The notes under the pieces were generated by a model. It was given only the letters and a program-made list of their open reading frames with translations. It had not been told where the DNA came from and did not search any database. From positions 1,054,001 through 1,118,000 of the forward strand of contig NZ_FNKB01000001.1 of NCBI RefSeq assembly GCF_900102345.1: a stretch of 64,000 nucleotides of DNA, given 5' to 3'. Below are positions 34,898-43,251 of the stretch, piece by piece (within the stretch, counting starts at the first letter, position 1; each line of letters opens with the position of its first letter). The translations under genes and the position numbers were made by a program. The stretch is from Leucobacter chromiiresistens. GTDB lineage: Bacteria; Actinomycetota; Actinomycetes; Actinomycetales; Microbacteriaceae.

Positions 34898-36423
34898 CGA
34901 CCGCACCCGCCGCCCGCGGCGCCATCTCGACTTCGCACCACCTCGCCACCGAGGCCGGCGCCGAGGTGCTGCGCGCCGGAGGCAACGCCATCGACGCGGC
35001 GATCGCCGCAGCCGCGACCCTCTGCGTCGTGTACCCCAACAACGTCGCCCTCGGCGGCGACCTCGTCGCGCTCGTGCGCAACCCCGAGGGCGAGGTGCGA
35101 TTCTTGAACGCCACCGGCACCGCTCCGGCCGGGCAGTCGATCGACGTTCTGCGCGAGCGCTACGGCGACCTGCTGCCGGTGCGCGGCATCGACACCGTCA
35201 CCGTGCCGGGCGGCATCTGCGGGTGGAACGCCCTCCACGAGTACGGGGCCACGCGGCGGTGGGAGCAGCACCTCGAAGCGGCGACGCGCCACGCCGAGCA
35301 GGGGGTGCCGACCGCGCGATCCGTCGCGGCCGCCATCGTCGAGAACCGCGAGGTGCTCGAACTCGATCCCGGATGCCACGGCGTGTTCTTCGACCAGGGC
35401 CTCCCGCTCGTCGAGGGCGCCCCCTTCGTGCAGCCCGCGCTCGCCGCATCGCTCAAGCGGCTCGCCGCGGGAGGGTCGGCCGAATTCTACGAGGGCGAAC
35501 TCGCGCAGCAGTGGGTCGACGGGCTGCAGCGCCTCGGATCGCGCATCACCCTCGACGACACGGCCGCGTACTCCGCCCAGTGGGGCGAACCGCTCGAGGG
35601 ATCCTTCCAGGGCCACCGCGTGCTCACGGGGCCTCCGAACACCTCCGGCTTCATGCTGCTGCGCGCCCTCCGCGACATCGAAGCGGGCATCGCGGATCCC
35701 CTGGGCGCCGGCGCCGGCGACCTCGCCCGGTCGTTCCGCGCGAGCAACGCCGTGCGCGCCGCATCGCTCGCCGACCCCGCATTCGGCGGCGCCACCGGCG
35801 ACGAGCTGATCGCGGCCGCGCCCCCCGCCCACCCGCCCGTGCGCGAGGCCAAGCCGAGCGGCGACACCGTGGGGCTCAGCGCCGTCAGCGCCGACGGCTG
35901 GGCGATCTCGCTCATCAACTCCGTCTACTTCGGCTTCGGCGCCGCCGTGCTCGAACCCGAGACCGGCATCCTCTTCCAGAACCGCGGCACCTCCTTCTCG
36001 CTCGACCCCGCGCACCCCAACTCCTTCGCGCCGGGCAAGCGACCCCGCCACACCCTCATGCCCGTGCTCGTGCTCCGCGACGACGAACTCGCCTGGGTGC
36101 CCGCGACGATGGGAGGATCGGCGCAGCCGCAGATCCACACCCAGCTCCTCGTGCGCTCCCTCGCCGGCGCCGCCCCCGAGGCCGCCACCCACGCCCCCCG
36201 CTGGATCGTCGACGAGCCCGGCGCCGACGGCGTCGTGCGCGTGACCATCGAGGAGGACGTGCCCGCCGCCGTGCACGAGGCGATCGCCGCAGCCGGGTTC
36301 CCGCTGAAGGTGGTACCGCCCGCCGACGAGGATCTCGGTCACTCGAACCTGATCCGTCTCGCCGCGAGCGGGGTCGACGCCGCGAGCGACCCGCGATCCG
36401 ACGGATCCGCGATCGTCGTGTGA
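34894..36423 (+). CDS. gamma-glutamyltransferase family protein, apparently cytosolic
   Basis: An Ntn-hydrolase that cleaves or transfers gamma-glutamyl groups, or an amidase of the same fold. The 509 residues include GGNAIDAAIAAAATLCVVYPNNVALGGD near the N-terminus (positions about 29-56). The expected nucleophile is Thr325 in SGDTVGLSAVSADGW, after self-cleavage before it; NRGTSFSLDPAHPN and PRHTLMPVLV follow. There is no signal peptide, unlike periplasmic Ggt, so the substrate must be imported first. The gene is translationally coupled to the GntR regulator and precedes a TSUP exporter. Confidence 0.85.
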   Translation: MTTAPAARGAISTSHHLATEAGAEVLRAGGNAIDAAIAAAATLCVVYPNNVALGGDLVALVRNPEGEVRFLNATGTAPAGQSIDVLRERYGDLLPVRGIDTVTVPGGICGWNALHEYGATRRWEQHLEAATRHAEQGVPTARSVAAAIVENREVLELDPGCHGVFFDQGLPLVEGAPFVQPALAASLKRLAAGGSAEFYEGELAQQWVDGLQRLGSRITLDDTAAYSAQWGEPLEGSFQGHRVLTGPPNTSGFMLLRALRDIEAGIADPLGAGAGDLARSFRASNAVRAASLADPAFGGATGDELIAAAPPAHPPVREAKPSGDTVGLSAVSADGWAISLINSVYFGFGAAVLEPETGILFQNRGTSFSLDPAHPNSFAPGKRPRHTLMPVLVLRDDELAWVPATMGGSAQPQIHTQLLVRSLAGAAPEAATHAPRWIVDEPGADGVVRVTIEEDVPAAVHEAIAAAGFPLKVVPPADEDLGHSNLIRLAASGVDAASDPRSDGSAIVV

Positions 36424-36559
36424 CCCGCACCCGCGCGCATCATCGCGCCCTTCGCACCCCACGCGCCCGTCACGACCTCCGCGCCCGTCACGACCTTCGC
36501 CGGTGACGCCGGCGCGCCCCATCCGTAGCACTCCCCGAGCTCCAGTGAGAAAGCAGCAC

Positions 36560-37336
36560 ATGAACCAGATCGTCCGCCCCGGGTTCCTCCCGCTCCTCCT
36601 CGTCGGCGTCGCCGGCGGCATCCTCTCCGGGCTCTTCGGAATCGGCGGCGGCACGATCATCGTGCCGGCCCTCGCGCTCTGGCTGAGCATGCCCCAGAAG
36701 CTCTCCGCGGGCACGTCGGTCGCGGCGATCCTGCCCACCGCCATCGTCGGAGCCACGACGTACGGGCTGCAGGGGCACGTCGACTGGATCGCGGGCGCCT
36801 GCCTCGCCATCGGCATCGTGATCGGCGCGCAGGTCGGCGCCGCGCTGCTCGCGAAGCTGCCGGTCGGCGCTATCCAGTGGGGGTTCATGGTCTTCCTCGC
36901 GATCGTCATCGTGAGCCTCTGGTTCGTGGTGCCGCAGCGCGGCGACGAGATCGAGATCAATGCGCTCACGGTGATCCTGCTCATCGTGACCGGCTTCATC
37001 ACCGGTGTGCTCTCGGGGCTGCTCGGCGTCGGCGGCGGCGTCGTCGTCGTGCCCGTGCTCATGTTCTTCTTCAGCGCGAGCGACCTCATCGCGAAGGGCA
37101 CCTCGCTGCTGATGATGATCCCGGGCTCGATCTCGGGCACCATCGGCAACTTCCGCAGGCAGAACGTCGACCTGCGCGCCGCCGCGATCGTCGGGCTCGG
37201 CGCGTGCGTCTTCGTGCCCGTCGGCAACCTCTTCGCGGTGCTGGTCGACCCGTTCTGGGGCAATGTGGCGTTCTCGCTGTACCTCGTCTTCATCCTCGTG
37301 CAGATGCTGGTGCGCAAGCTCCGCGCGAAGAAGTAG
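36560..37336 (+). CDS. TSUP (TauE/SafE) family anion exporter
   Basis: A 258-residue membrane protein with seven to eight helices and the two internal repeats of the family: GILSGLFGIGGGTIIVPAL in the first half and GVLSGLLGVGGGVVVVPVL in the second. TSUP proteins export sulfite, taurine-derived sulfonates or related organic anions. ATG 36560 follows a weak GAGAAAG ribosome-binding site. The gene is 136 bases after the gamma-glutamyltransferase gene with no clear promoter between, only short GCGCCCGTCACGACC repeats. Export of a sulfur by-product of gamma-glutamyl-thiol breakdown is a guess from context. Confidence 0.85.
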   Translation: MNQIVRPGFLPLLLVGVAGGILSGLFGIGGGTIIVPALALWLSMPQKLSAGTSVAAILPTAIVGATTYGLQGHVDWIAGACLAIGIVIGAQVGAALLAKLPVGAIQWGFMVFLAIVIVSLWFVVPQRGDEIEINALTVILLIVTGFITGVLSGLLGVGGGVVVVPVLMFFFSASDLIAKGTSLLMMIPGSISGTIGNFRRQNVDLRAAAIVGLGACVFVPVGNLFAVLVDPFWGNVAFSLYLVFILVQMLVRKLRAKK

Positions 37337-37436
37337 CGGGGCGGGGCTCCGGGCCGGGCCGGGCCGCGGGCCGGGCCCGCCCGCCCTGCCCGCCGCCCGG
37401 CCCGTTCGGCCCGCGGCGTTACCCGCCCCTCCTGCG

Positions 37437-37504
37437 AGCGGGGTCGCTTCCGGAGGGTGTCGGCGTCGTGCGGAGTTGCGACACCCTCCCGAAGCGACCC
37501 CGCT
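37437..37504. repeat. intergenic palindrome, family A copy 2
   Basis: A 68-bp inverted repeat with 26-base arms: AGCGGGGTCGCTTCCGGAGG (from 37437) against a right arm ending CGAAGCGACCCCGCT, including the shared GGGTGTCG/CGACACCC block. It lies in the 382-base gene-free stretch 37337-37718, which otherwise holds G+C-rich filler, copy 3 and the amidase promoter region. Confidence 0.82.
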
Positions 37505-37571
37505 GCGGCGTGCGCGGCGGGAAGGGTGGCGGCGATCCGCCGCCCGATCGCCGCGCGCCCATCTTCTCCGC

Positions 37572-37629
37572 AGCCGGGTCACCTTCGGTGCGTGTTGACG
37601 GCGCGACACGCGCCGAAAGTGACCCCGCT
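37572..37629. repeat. intergenic palindrome, family A copy 3
   Basis: A shorter, 58-bp member. The left arm AGCCGGGTCACCTTCGGTGC pairs with a right arm ending GCCGAAAGTGACCCCGCT. It lies 67 bases after copy 2, in the same orientation. The close pair resembles the clustered layout of REP-type elements. Confidence 0.78.
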
Positions 37630-37718
37630 CGCATCGGATCCCGAAGATGCAGGCGGCGCTCACGCGATCCCGACGTTTTAATTGTTTCATTTGGGCATAA
37701 TTGTGCTTGAATGAACGC

Positions 37719-38579
37719 ATGACCGATGCCGTTCACCCCCTCGCCGTCGCAGTGTGGCAGGCCGCGAGCACGCCGCGCGACGTCGATGCGAATCTCGCCG
37801 CGCTCGACGCCGTCGCCGCTCGGGCCGCTGCGGACGGCGCGCACCTGCTGATCACGCCCGAGATGTACGTGAGCGGGTACAACATCGGCGAATCCATGGC
37901 CGGGATCGCTGCACGCCAACCGCTGGAGCGCGTGCGCCGGATCGCGGAACGCCATCGCATCGCGATCATCGCGGGCGGACCCGAGCTGCTCGATCCTGCG
38001 GAAGCCGACCCCACTGAAACCACCCCCGCCAACGCCGATCCCGGCCCGCCCGTCGCGAACGCGGCCTGGTTCATCGACGACACGGGCGAGGTGCTCGCCC
38101 GTCACCGCAAGATCCAGCTCTTCGGCGAACTCGACCGGGATCTCTTCGTCGCCGGCGACGCACCGCTCACGATCGCCGAGTTCCGCGGGCACCGCATCGC
38201 GATCCTCATCTGCTTCGACGTCGAGTTCCCCGAAACCGTGCGCGCTGCGGCGCTCGCGGGTGCCGACCTCGTCGCCGTGCCCACCGCGCAGATGGAGCCG
38301 TACGGGTTCGTCAACGAGCACGTCATCCGGGTGCGAGCGTGGGAGAACTCGGTGTACGTCGCCTACGCCAATCAGCACGGCCCCGACGGGGAGCTGCGTT
38401 ACGTGGGTCGCAGCGTCATCGCTGACCCGTTCGGCGTGCACGTCGCGCAGGCGGACCCCTCCGGCGAGGCGCTCATCTTCGGTGACGTCGACCGCACTGC
38501 GCGCGAGCGGGCCCGTCGGCAGAACCCCTACCTCGACGAGGTGCGCACGGCGCTGTTTCGCTCCGACGAGCGCACCTGA
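37719..38579 (+). CDS. carbon-nitrogen hydrolase (nitrilase superfamily amidase)
   Basis: A 286-residue nitrilase-fold amidase with the full catalytic triad: Glu48 in ITPEMYVSGYN, Lys131 in HRKIQLFGE and Cys165 in ILICFDVEFPE. The gene stands upstream of an APC permease and a GntR regulator, so hydrolysis of an imported amide or carbamoyl amine is plausible. The R-stereoselective-amidase and N-carbamoylputrescine-amidase groups are candidates, not assignments. ATG 37719 was chosen because upstream there are only rare starts. The preceding 45 bases are strikingly AT-rich (GTTTTAATTGTTTC, CATAAT at 37696-37701), giving an 18-base leader without a clear ribosome-binding site. Confidence 0.88.
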   Translation: MTDAVHPLAVAVWQAASTPRDVDANLAALDAVAARAAADGAHLLITPEMYVSGYNIGESMAGIAARQPLERVRRIAERHRIAIIAGGPELLDPAEADPTETTPANADPGPPVANAAWFIDDTGEVLARHRKIQLFGELDRDLFVAGDAPLTIAEFRGHRIAILICFDVEFPETVRAAALAGADLVAVPTAQMEPYGFVNEHVIRVRAWENSVYVAYANQHGPDGELRYVGRSVIADPFGVHVAQADPSGEALIFGDVDRTARERARRQNPYLDEVRTALFRSDERT

Positions 38580-38600
38580 CGCAACGGGTCATCGCGCGCT

Positions 38601-38753
38601 GAAACCCACCGAACGCGCTGGAACCCACCGAACGCGCCGAAACCCATCGATCCCACCGAGACCTACCGAATTCGGCGAAACCCACCGATCCCGCCCAAAC
38701 CCACCCGAGTTCAGCGAAACCCACCGATCCCGCCCAAACCCACCCGAATCGCA
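38601..38753. repeat. eight-unit 19-bp tandem repeat upstream of APC permease
   Basis: Eight consecutive units follow the pattern GAAACCCACCGATCCCGCC; seven are 19 bases and one is 20. The last four alternate as two types, giving a 34-base exact duplication with a 39-base period (38675 and 38714). The array fills the 228-base gap between amidase and permease. There are no spacers, so it is not a CRISPR. An operator array or a slippage-variable spacer is possible. Confidence 0.85.
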
Positions 38754-38807
38754 CCGAAGCGCACCGCCGCCCCGGCCCCAGCACATCCCACCGAACGAGG
38801 AAGTTCC

Positions 38808-40271
38808 ATGGCACATCCCACAACTCCCGACGCCCCGCAGCGGGCACGCCTCTCGGGCAATCTCGGCACCGGCAGCATCGCGTTCATGGTGATCGCCGCC
38901 GCGGCGCCGCTCACCGTGATCGGTGGCAACGCACCCCTCGCCATCGGCCAGGGCAACGGCGCCGGCGCTCCCGTCGGCTTCCTGATCGCGTCGATCGTGC
39001 TGCTGCTCTTCGCCGTCGGCTTCGTCGCCATGACCCCGTTCGTGAAGGAGGCGGGGGCGTTCTTCAGCTACGTCACGGTGGGTCTCGGAAGCCGCCTCGG
39101 CATGGGGACGGCGTACGTCGCCCTCATCGCGTACACGGCGATCCAGGCCGGCATCTACGGCTACATGGGCTGGGCGGTCATGGACCTCGTGCGCTACTAC
39201 GGCGGCCCCGAGATCCACTGGTCGGTCTTCGCGGTGCTCGCGCTCGTCGTCGTCGGGCTGCTCGGCTACCGCCACATCGATCTGTCGTCGAAAGTGCTCG
39301 GGGTCGCGCTGCTGCTCGAGATCCTCGTGATGATGATCGTCAACGTCGCCGTGCTCGTGAACGGCGGCCCGGAGGGCCTCGCCCCGCAGTCGTTCGACCC
39401 GCAGGTCTTCCTCACATCGGGCATCGGGGTGGCGATCCTCTTCGCCCTCACCGGTTTCATCGGGTTCGAATCGACCGCGATCTACCGCGATGAGGCGCGC
39501 GACCCGAGTCGCACGATTCCGCGCGCGACCTACCTCGCGGTCGCGATCATCGGCGTCTTCTACACCCTCTCGGTGTGGGTGCTCGTGGTGGCGGCGGGGG
39601 CGAGCAACGTCACCGAGGTGGCGCAGCAGACCCTCTTCGGGTCGAAGAACATGCTGCTCGACACCGCGGGGGATTTCGCCGGTTCGCTCACGCGCAACGT
39701 CATGCAGATCCTCCTCATCACCAGCCTGTTCGCGTGCGTGCTGAGCTTCCACAACATCGTGGCCCGCTACCAGTTCGCGCTCGCGAAGATCGGCTCCATG
39801 CCGGCGCCGCTCGGCCGGGTGCACCGCAGGCATCAGAGCCCCGCGCTCTCGTCGCTGGTGCAGAGCGTCACGGCTCTCGTGATCATCGGGCTGTTCGTGG
39901 TGATCGGTCTCGATCCGCTCGTCGAGGTGTTCGGATACATGGCCGGCGTCGCGACGATCGGCATGGTCATGATGATGCTGCTCACCACTGTCGCGGTCGT
40001 CGTGTTCTTCGTGCGCAATCCGCGACTGCGGAAGAGCATCTGGACGGGCACGGTGCTGCCGGTCGTCGCGGTCGCCGCCCTCTGCCTCGCCGCGTGGCTG
40101 GTGCTCTCGAACTTCACGATGGTGACGGGCGGCAGTCTGGCCGTGAGCATCGTGCTCGCGCTCATCCCGCCCGCGGCGCTGGTCGCGGGGGCGATCGTGA
40201 ATCGGAAGGACGGCGGGCGCACCGTCGACATCCAGCTCGACCGGGTGCTGGAGGCGGAGTCGCGCGAGTGA
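38808..40271 (+). CDS. APC-superfamily amino-acid/amine permease
   Basis: A 487-residue transporter with about twelve helices. The start has the APC wording GTGSIAFMVIAAAAPLTVIG, and ALTGFIGFESTAIYRDEARD marks helix 6, where substrate and Na+/H+ contacts lie. It fits the amine/amino-acid group of APC proteins, which import organic nitrogen compounds. GAGGAAG six bases before the ATG is a good ribosome-binding site. It follows a nitrilase-type amidase and is followed by a GntR regulator with its own promoter, suggesting an amide or amine uptake unit. Confidence 0.88.
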   Translation: MAHPTTPDAPQRARLSGNLGTGSIAFMVIAAAAPLTVIGGNAPLAIGQGNGAGAPVGFLIASIVLLLFAVGFVAMTPFVKEAGAFFSYVTVGLGSRLGMGTAYVALIAYTAIQAGIYGYMGWAVMDLVRYYGGPEIHWSVFAVLALVVVGLLGYRHIDLSSKVLGVALLLEILVMMIVNVAVLVNGGPEGLAPQSFDPQVFLTSGIGVAILFALTGFIGFESTAIYRDEARDPSRTIPRATYLAVAIIGVFYTLSVWVLVVAAGASNVTEVAQQTLFGSKNMLLDTAGDFAGSLTRNVMQILLITSLFACVLSFHNIVARYQFALAKIGSMPAPLGRVHRRHQSPALSSLVQSVTALVIIGLFVVIGLDPLVEVFGYMAGVATIGMVMMMLLTTVAVVVFFVRNPRLRKSIWTGTVLPVVAVAALCLAAWLVLSNFTMVTGGSLAVSIVLALIPPAALVAGAIVNRKDGGRTVDIQLDRVLEAESRE

Positions 40272-40352
40272 GCGGGGCGGGTCGCGGCGCGGGTCGTGGC
40301 GCGGGGCGCGGGTGCCGGATCGGGTGCTCCGGCGGTCATCTAAGCTGATGGG

Positions 40353-41147
40353 ATGACTGGTGCGAAGCCGCGCGAGGAGGTGCCGGATCGCGCCGACCCC
40401 CTGCGGGCGCCGCGTGTGGCGGCGATCGCGCGCCTGAGCGCGATCGACACGGTGCGCGCGCGCATCACGATGGCGATCGACCTGGGCCTGCTGCAGCCCG
40501 ACGAGCGCCTGCCTCCCGCGGACGAGATGGCCGAGTCGTTCGGCGTGAGCACGACGTCGGTGAGCCGCGGCCTCGCGCTGCTGCAGGACGAGGGCGTGAT
40601 CGTGCGGAAGGCGGGGCGCTACGGCGGCAGCTACGTGCGCGGGGTCGAACGGGGTGCGCAGCGGCGCGCGCGGCGGGTCGGCGACGCTCGGAGTGTCGAC
40701 GATGCGCCAGTGCAGTCGTTCCTCGACGACGACTCCCACGTGCACACCCTCATCGACGAACGGGCCGTGCTCGAGGCGGGGTTCGCGGCGCTCGCCGCTC
40801 ACGCGTGCACGCCGCAGGATGTGGGGGAGCTGCGCGCGCTGGTGGAGCGTATGGCGGAGACCCAGAGCTGGGCGGAGTTCCGCAATCTCGACCGCGCGTT
40901 TCATCGGGGAGTGGTCGCGGCGGCCGGCGCTCCGCTCGCCGAATCGCTCGCGGCGCGCGTGAACGCCGACCTCGACCCCTACTTCCTGCCGTACAGCATG
41001 GGGCTGCTGCGCGACAGCAACCGCGAGCACGAGCAGATCGTGGACGCGCTCGAGCGCGGGGACGCGGGCGCCGCGGCACGGCTGACCGCCGCCCACGTGC
41101 AGGGCCTGCACCACTCGATGTACGTGGGGCTGACCGACGCCGGGTGA
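40353..41147 (+). CDS. GntR-family regulator with FCD domain
   Basis: A 264-residue regulator: winged helix with LPPADEMAESFGVSTTSVSRGL (about 50-71) and an FCD-like helical domain (about 115-260) including LDRAFHRGVVAAAG and NREHEQIVDALERGDAGAA. A charged linker, RGAQRRARRVGD, joins them. TAAGCT (40341-40346) ends six bases before the ATG, so the transcript is probably leaderless. Local control of the amidase and APC permease genes just upstream is the likely role; no clear operator palindrome was found. Confidence 0.85.
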   Translation: MTGAKPREEVPDRADPLRAPRVAAIARLSAIDTVRARITMAIDLGLLQPDERLPPADEMAESFGVSTTSVSRGLALLQDEGVIVRKAGRYGGSYVRGVERGAQRRARRVGDARSVDDAPVQSFLDDDSHVHTLIDERAVLEAGFAALAAHACTPQDVGELRALVERMAETQSWAEFRNLDRAFHRGVVAAAGAPLAESLAARVNADLDPYFLPYSMGLLRDSNREHEQIVDALERGDAGAAARLTAAHVQGLHHSMYVGLTDAG

Positions 41148-41205
41148 TCCGCCGCCCGGCCCCCGCCCCCTCGCCCCTCGCCCCCCCCTCGCCCCCCCCC
41201 GCGCG

Positions 41206-41275
41206 CAGCGGGGTCGCTTTCGGAGGGTGTCGTGGCCGTGAGGGATCGCGACACCCTCCCGAATCGACCCCGCTG
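41206..41275. repeat. intergenic palindrome, family A copy 4
   Basis: A 70-bp inverted repeat with 27-base arms: CAGCGGGGTCGCTTTCGGAG (from 41206) against a right arm ending CGAATCGACCCCGCTG, with one mismatch and one bulge. It lies between the convergent GntR and NagD-like genes, where a bidirectional terminator would be useful. Confidence 0.82.
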
Positions 41276-41345
41276 CGGGGTGGGCCGGGGAGCGGCGAGC
41301 GGAGCGAAGCGGCGCGCGGCAGCGGCGAACGGCGCGCGGCGCCGA

Positions 41346-42134
41346 CTACAGCAGATCCGCGACCGAGCCCAGCACCTCGTCGGGGCGGAAGGGGAAGCGC
41401 TCGATCTCGGCGCGATCGGAGATGCCGGTCATGACGAGCACCGTGTGGAGGCCCGCCTCGATGCCCGCCACCACATCGGTGTCCATGCGGTCGCCGATCA
41501 TGCCGGTGTTGTGCGAGTGCGCGCCGATCTGGTTGAGCGCCGAGCGGAACATCATCGGGTTGGGCTTGCCGATGATGTACGGGTGCTTGCCGGTCGCCTC
41601 CGTGATGAGCGCGTTGATCGCGCCCGTCGCGGGCAGCGGGCCCTCGGGGCTCGGACCGGTCGCGTCGGGGTTGGTCGAGATGAATCGCGCCCCCTTGCTG
41701 ATGAGCCGGATCGCCTTCGTGATCGCCTCGAACGAGTAGTTGCGGGTCTCGCCGACGACCACGAAGTCGGGGTTCGACTCGGTCATCACGTAGCCGGCGT
41801 CGTGCATGGCGGTCAGGATCCCGGCCTCGCCGATCACGAACGCCGAGCCGCCCGGCTGCTGCTGCTTCAAGAAGGCCGCGGTGGCGAGTGCGCTCGTCCA
41901 GATGCGCTCCTCGGGCACGGAGATGCCGGAGGCCGCGAGCCGCGCGCTCAGGTCTCGGGCGGTGAAGATCGAGTTGTTGGTGAGCACGAGGTAGGGGATC
42001 TCCTGCTCGCGCCAACGCGCGATGAGATCGGCCGCGCCCGGAATCGCGCGGTTCTCATGAACGAGAACGCCGTCCATGTCGGTGAGCCAGCATTCGATCT
42101 CGGCGCGGCGAGGGTGCGGTTCGTTCTGGGTCAT
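41346..42134 (-). CDS. HAD-IIA family phosphatase (NagD-like)
   Basis: A 262-residue HAD hydrolase that dephosphorylates small phosphate esters. Motif I is LTDMDGVLVHENRAIPGA, with the nucleophile Asp first and the Asp two residues on. Motif II is LVLTNNS, and motif IV is GDRMDTDVVAG. The HAD-IIA cap region and KPNPMMFRSALN are present, as in NagD and related nucleotide or sugar phosphatases. The substrate is unknown. TACGCT (42141-42146, minus strand) ends six bases before the ATG, giving a leaderless promoter. It is downstream of, but separated from, the peptide ABC operon by 283 bases. Confidence 0.9.
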   Translation of the reverse strand: MTQNEPHPRRAEIECWLTDMDGVLVHENRAIPGAADLIARWREQEIPYLVLTNNSIFTARDLSARLAASGISVPEERIWTSALATAAFLKQQQPGGSAFVIGEAGILTAMHDAGYVMTESNPDFVVVGETRNYSFEAITKAIRLISKGARFISTNPDATGPSPEGPLPATGAINALITEATGKHPYIIGKPNPMMFRSALNQIGAHSHNTGMIGDRMDTDVVAGIEAGLHTVLVMTGISDRAEIERFPFRPDEVLGSVADLL

Positions 42135-42233
42135 GCGTTCAGCGTAGCCCGCGCGTGTGAACGTGCCGTTTCACCCGCCCCGCCCGCGTCCCGGCCCGCG
42201 TCGGCTCCGGCTCCCGCTCCACCCCGCTCCGCC

Positions 42234-42305
42234 CGCCGAGGAGAAATGCGACGGAGAGTCCGCGTCAGAGCGCTCCTGAGACGGACGTTCTGTCGCCTCT
42301 CGGCG
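42234..42305. repeat. intergenic palindrome, family B copy 2
   Basis: An imperfect inverted repeat whose core 42243-42297 begins GAAATGCGAC and ends TTCTGTCGCC, matching the copy at 22069-22123 read in reverse. Outer bases CGCCGAG/CTCGGCG extend the stem. It stands in the 283-base gap 42135-42417, whose other half (42306-42417) is a G+C-rich repetitive filler with GGGCGGGCGCGGGA repeats and no gene. Confidence 0.72.
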
Positions 42306-42417
42306 GACGGAGAGGCGGAACGGGGCGGGCGCGGGAACGGGGCGGGCGCGGGATCGGGGCGGGATCGGACCGGGGCCGGAGAGGACCGGAGCGGACCGCG
42401 GGAGGGATCGCCGAGCG

Positions 42418-43251
42418 CTACCCCTCTCGGCCGACGAGCGCGGGCACGGCTCCGAGCAGTTCGCGCGTGTACGGGTGCTCGGGCGCCGTCCAGACCCGTT
42501 CGGTCGGGCCCTGCTCGACGAAGACGCCGGCGCGCATCACGGCGGTGCGGTCGGCGATGGTCGCGACGACGGCGAGATCGTGCGAGATGATGACCATGCC
42601 GATCTGCAGCTCGTCGACGAGGCGGCGCAGGAGCTCGCCGACGTGCTTCTGCGACGAGGCGTCGAGTGCGGAGATCGGCTCGTCGGCGACGATCACCTGC
42701 GGTTTCGCGAGCAGCGCCTTCGCGATCGCGATGCGCTGCCGCTGGCCGCCGGAGAGCGCGTGCGGGTAGCGGGTGCGCAGCGCCGGGTCGAGGCCGACCC
42801 GTTCGAGCACATCGGTGATGTCGGCGAGGCGCGCCTCCGCCCCGAGCGCGTCGCCGCGGGCGCGGGCCGCCGCGTTCCACACCTCGGCGAGCTGCTGGTC
42901 GATGCGGCGGCGCGGGTTGAGGGAGGCGTAGGGATCCTGGAACACCATCTGCAGCGGCACGAGGCGCGCGGGGCGCCGTCGGATCGGCAGCGGCGTGACG
43001 TTCTCGCCCAGGAAGCGGATGCTGCCGCCCGACAGCTTGTTGATGCCGACGAGCGCCCGCGCGAGCGACGACTTGCCGCAGCCGCTCTCGCCGACGATGC
43101 CGACGATCTCGCCGGGGCGCACGTCGAGGTCGACGCCGTGCACGGCGACGAACCGCCCTTTGCCCTTGACGCGGTAGCTGACGACGGCGTCGGTCGCCTC
43201 GATGAGCGGCTGAGCATCGGGTGCACCCGCGGCGACTGGGCGTGCGGTCAT
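42418..43251 (-). CDS. oligopeptide ABC transporter ATP-binding protein (DppF/OppF type)
   Basis: A 277-residue ATPase. Walker A is GESGCGKSS, the OppF hallmark VFQDPYASLNPRR follows, the signature is LSGGQRQR, and Walker B is VIVADEPISALD with the switch His in ISHDLAVV. The C-terminal PEHPYTRELLGAVPAL is the oligopeptide-type extension. ATG 43251 overlaps the preceding ATPase stop (ATGA). It is the last gene of the five-gene peptide import operon. Confidence 0.92.
   Translation of the reverse strand: MTARPVAAGAPDAQPLIEATDAVVSYRVKGKGRFVAVHGVDLDVRPGEIVGIVGESGCGKSSLARALVGINKLSGGSIRFLGENVTPLPIRRRPARLVPLQMVFQDPYASLNPRRRIDQQLAEVWNAAARARGDALGAEARLADITDVLERVGLDPALRTRYPHALSGGQRQRIAIAKALLAKPQVIVADEPISALDASSQKHVGELLRRLVDELQIGMVIISHDLAVVATIADRTAVMRAGVFVEQGPTERVWTAPEHPYTRELLGAVPALVGREG

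Noticed and set aside
38601..38753. CRISPR array
   Set aside because: Units are 19 bases and contiguous, with no unique spacers and no cas genes nearby.
38589..41114. 841-codon open frame on the minus strand across the APC permease and GntR genes
   Set aside because: It is antisense to two well-supported genes, its product is Arg/His/Asp-rich without family features, and it ends inside the 19-bp repeat. It is a typical G+C-driven shadow frame.
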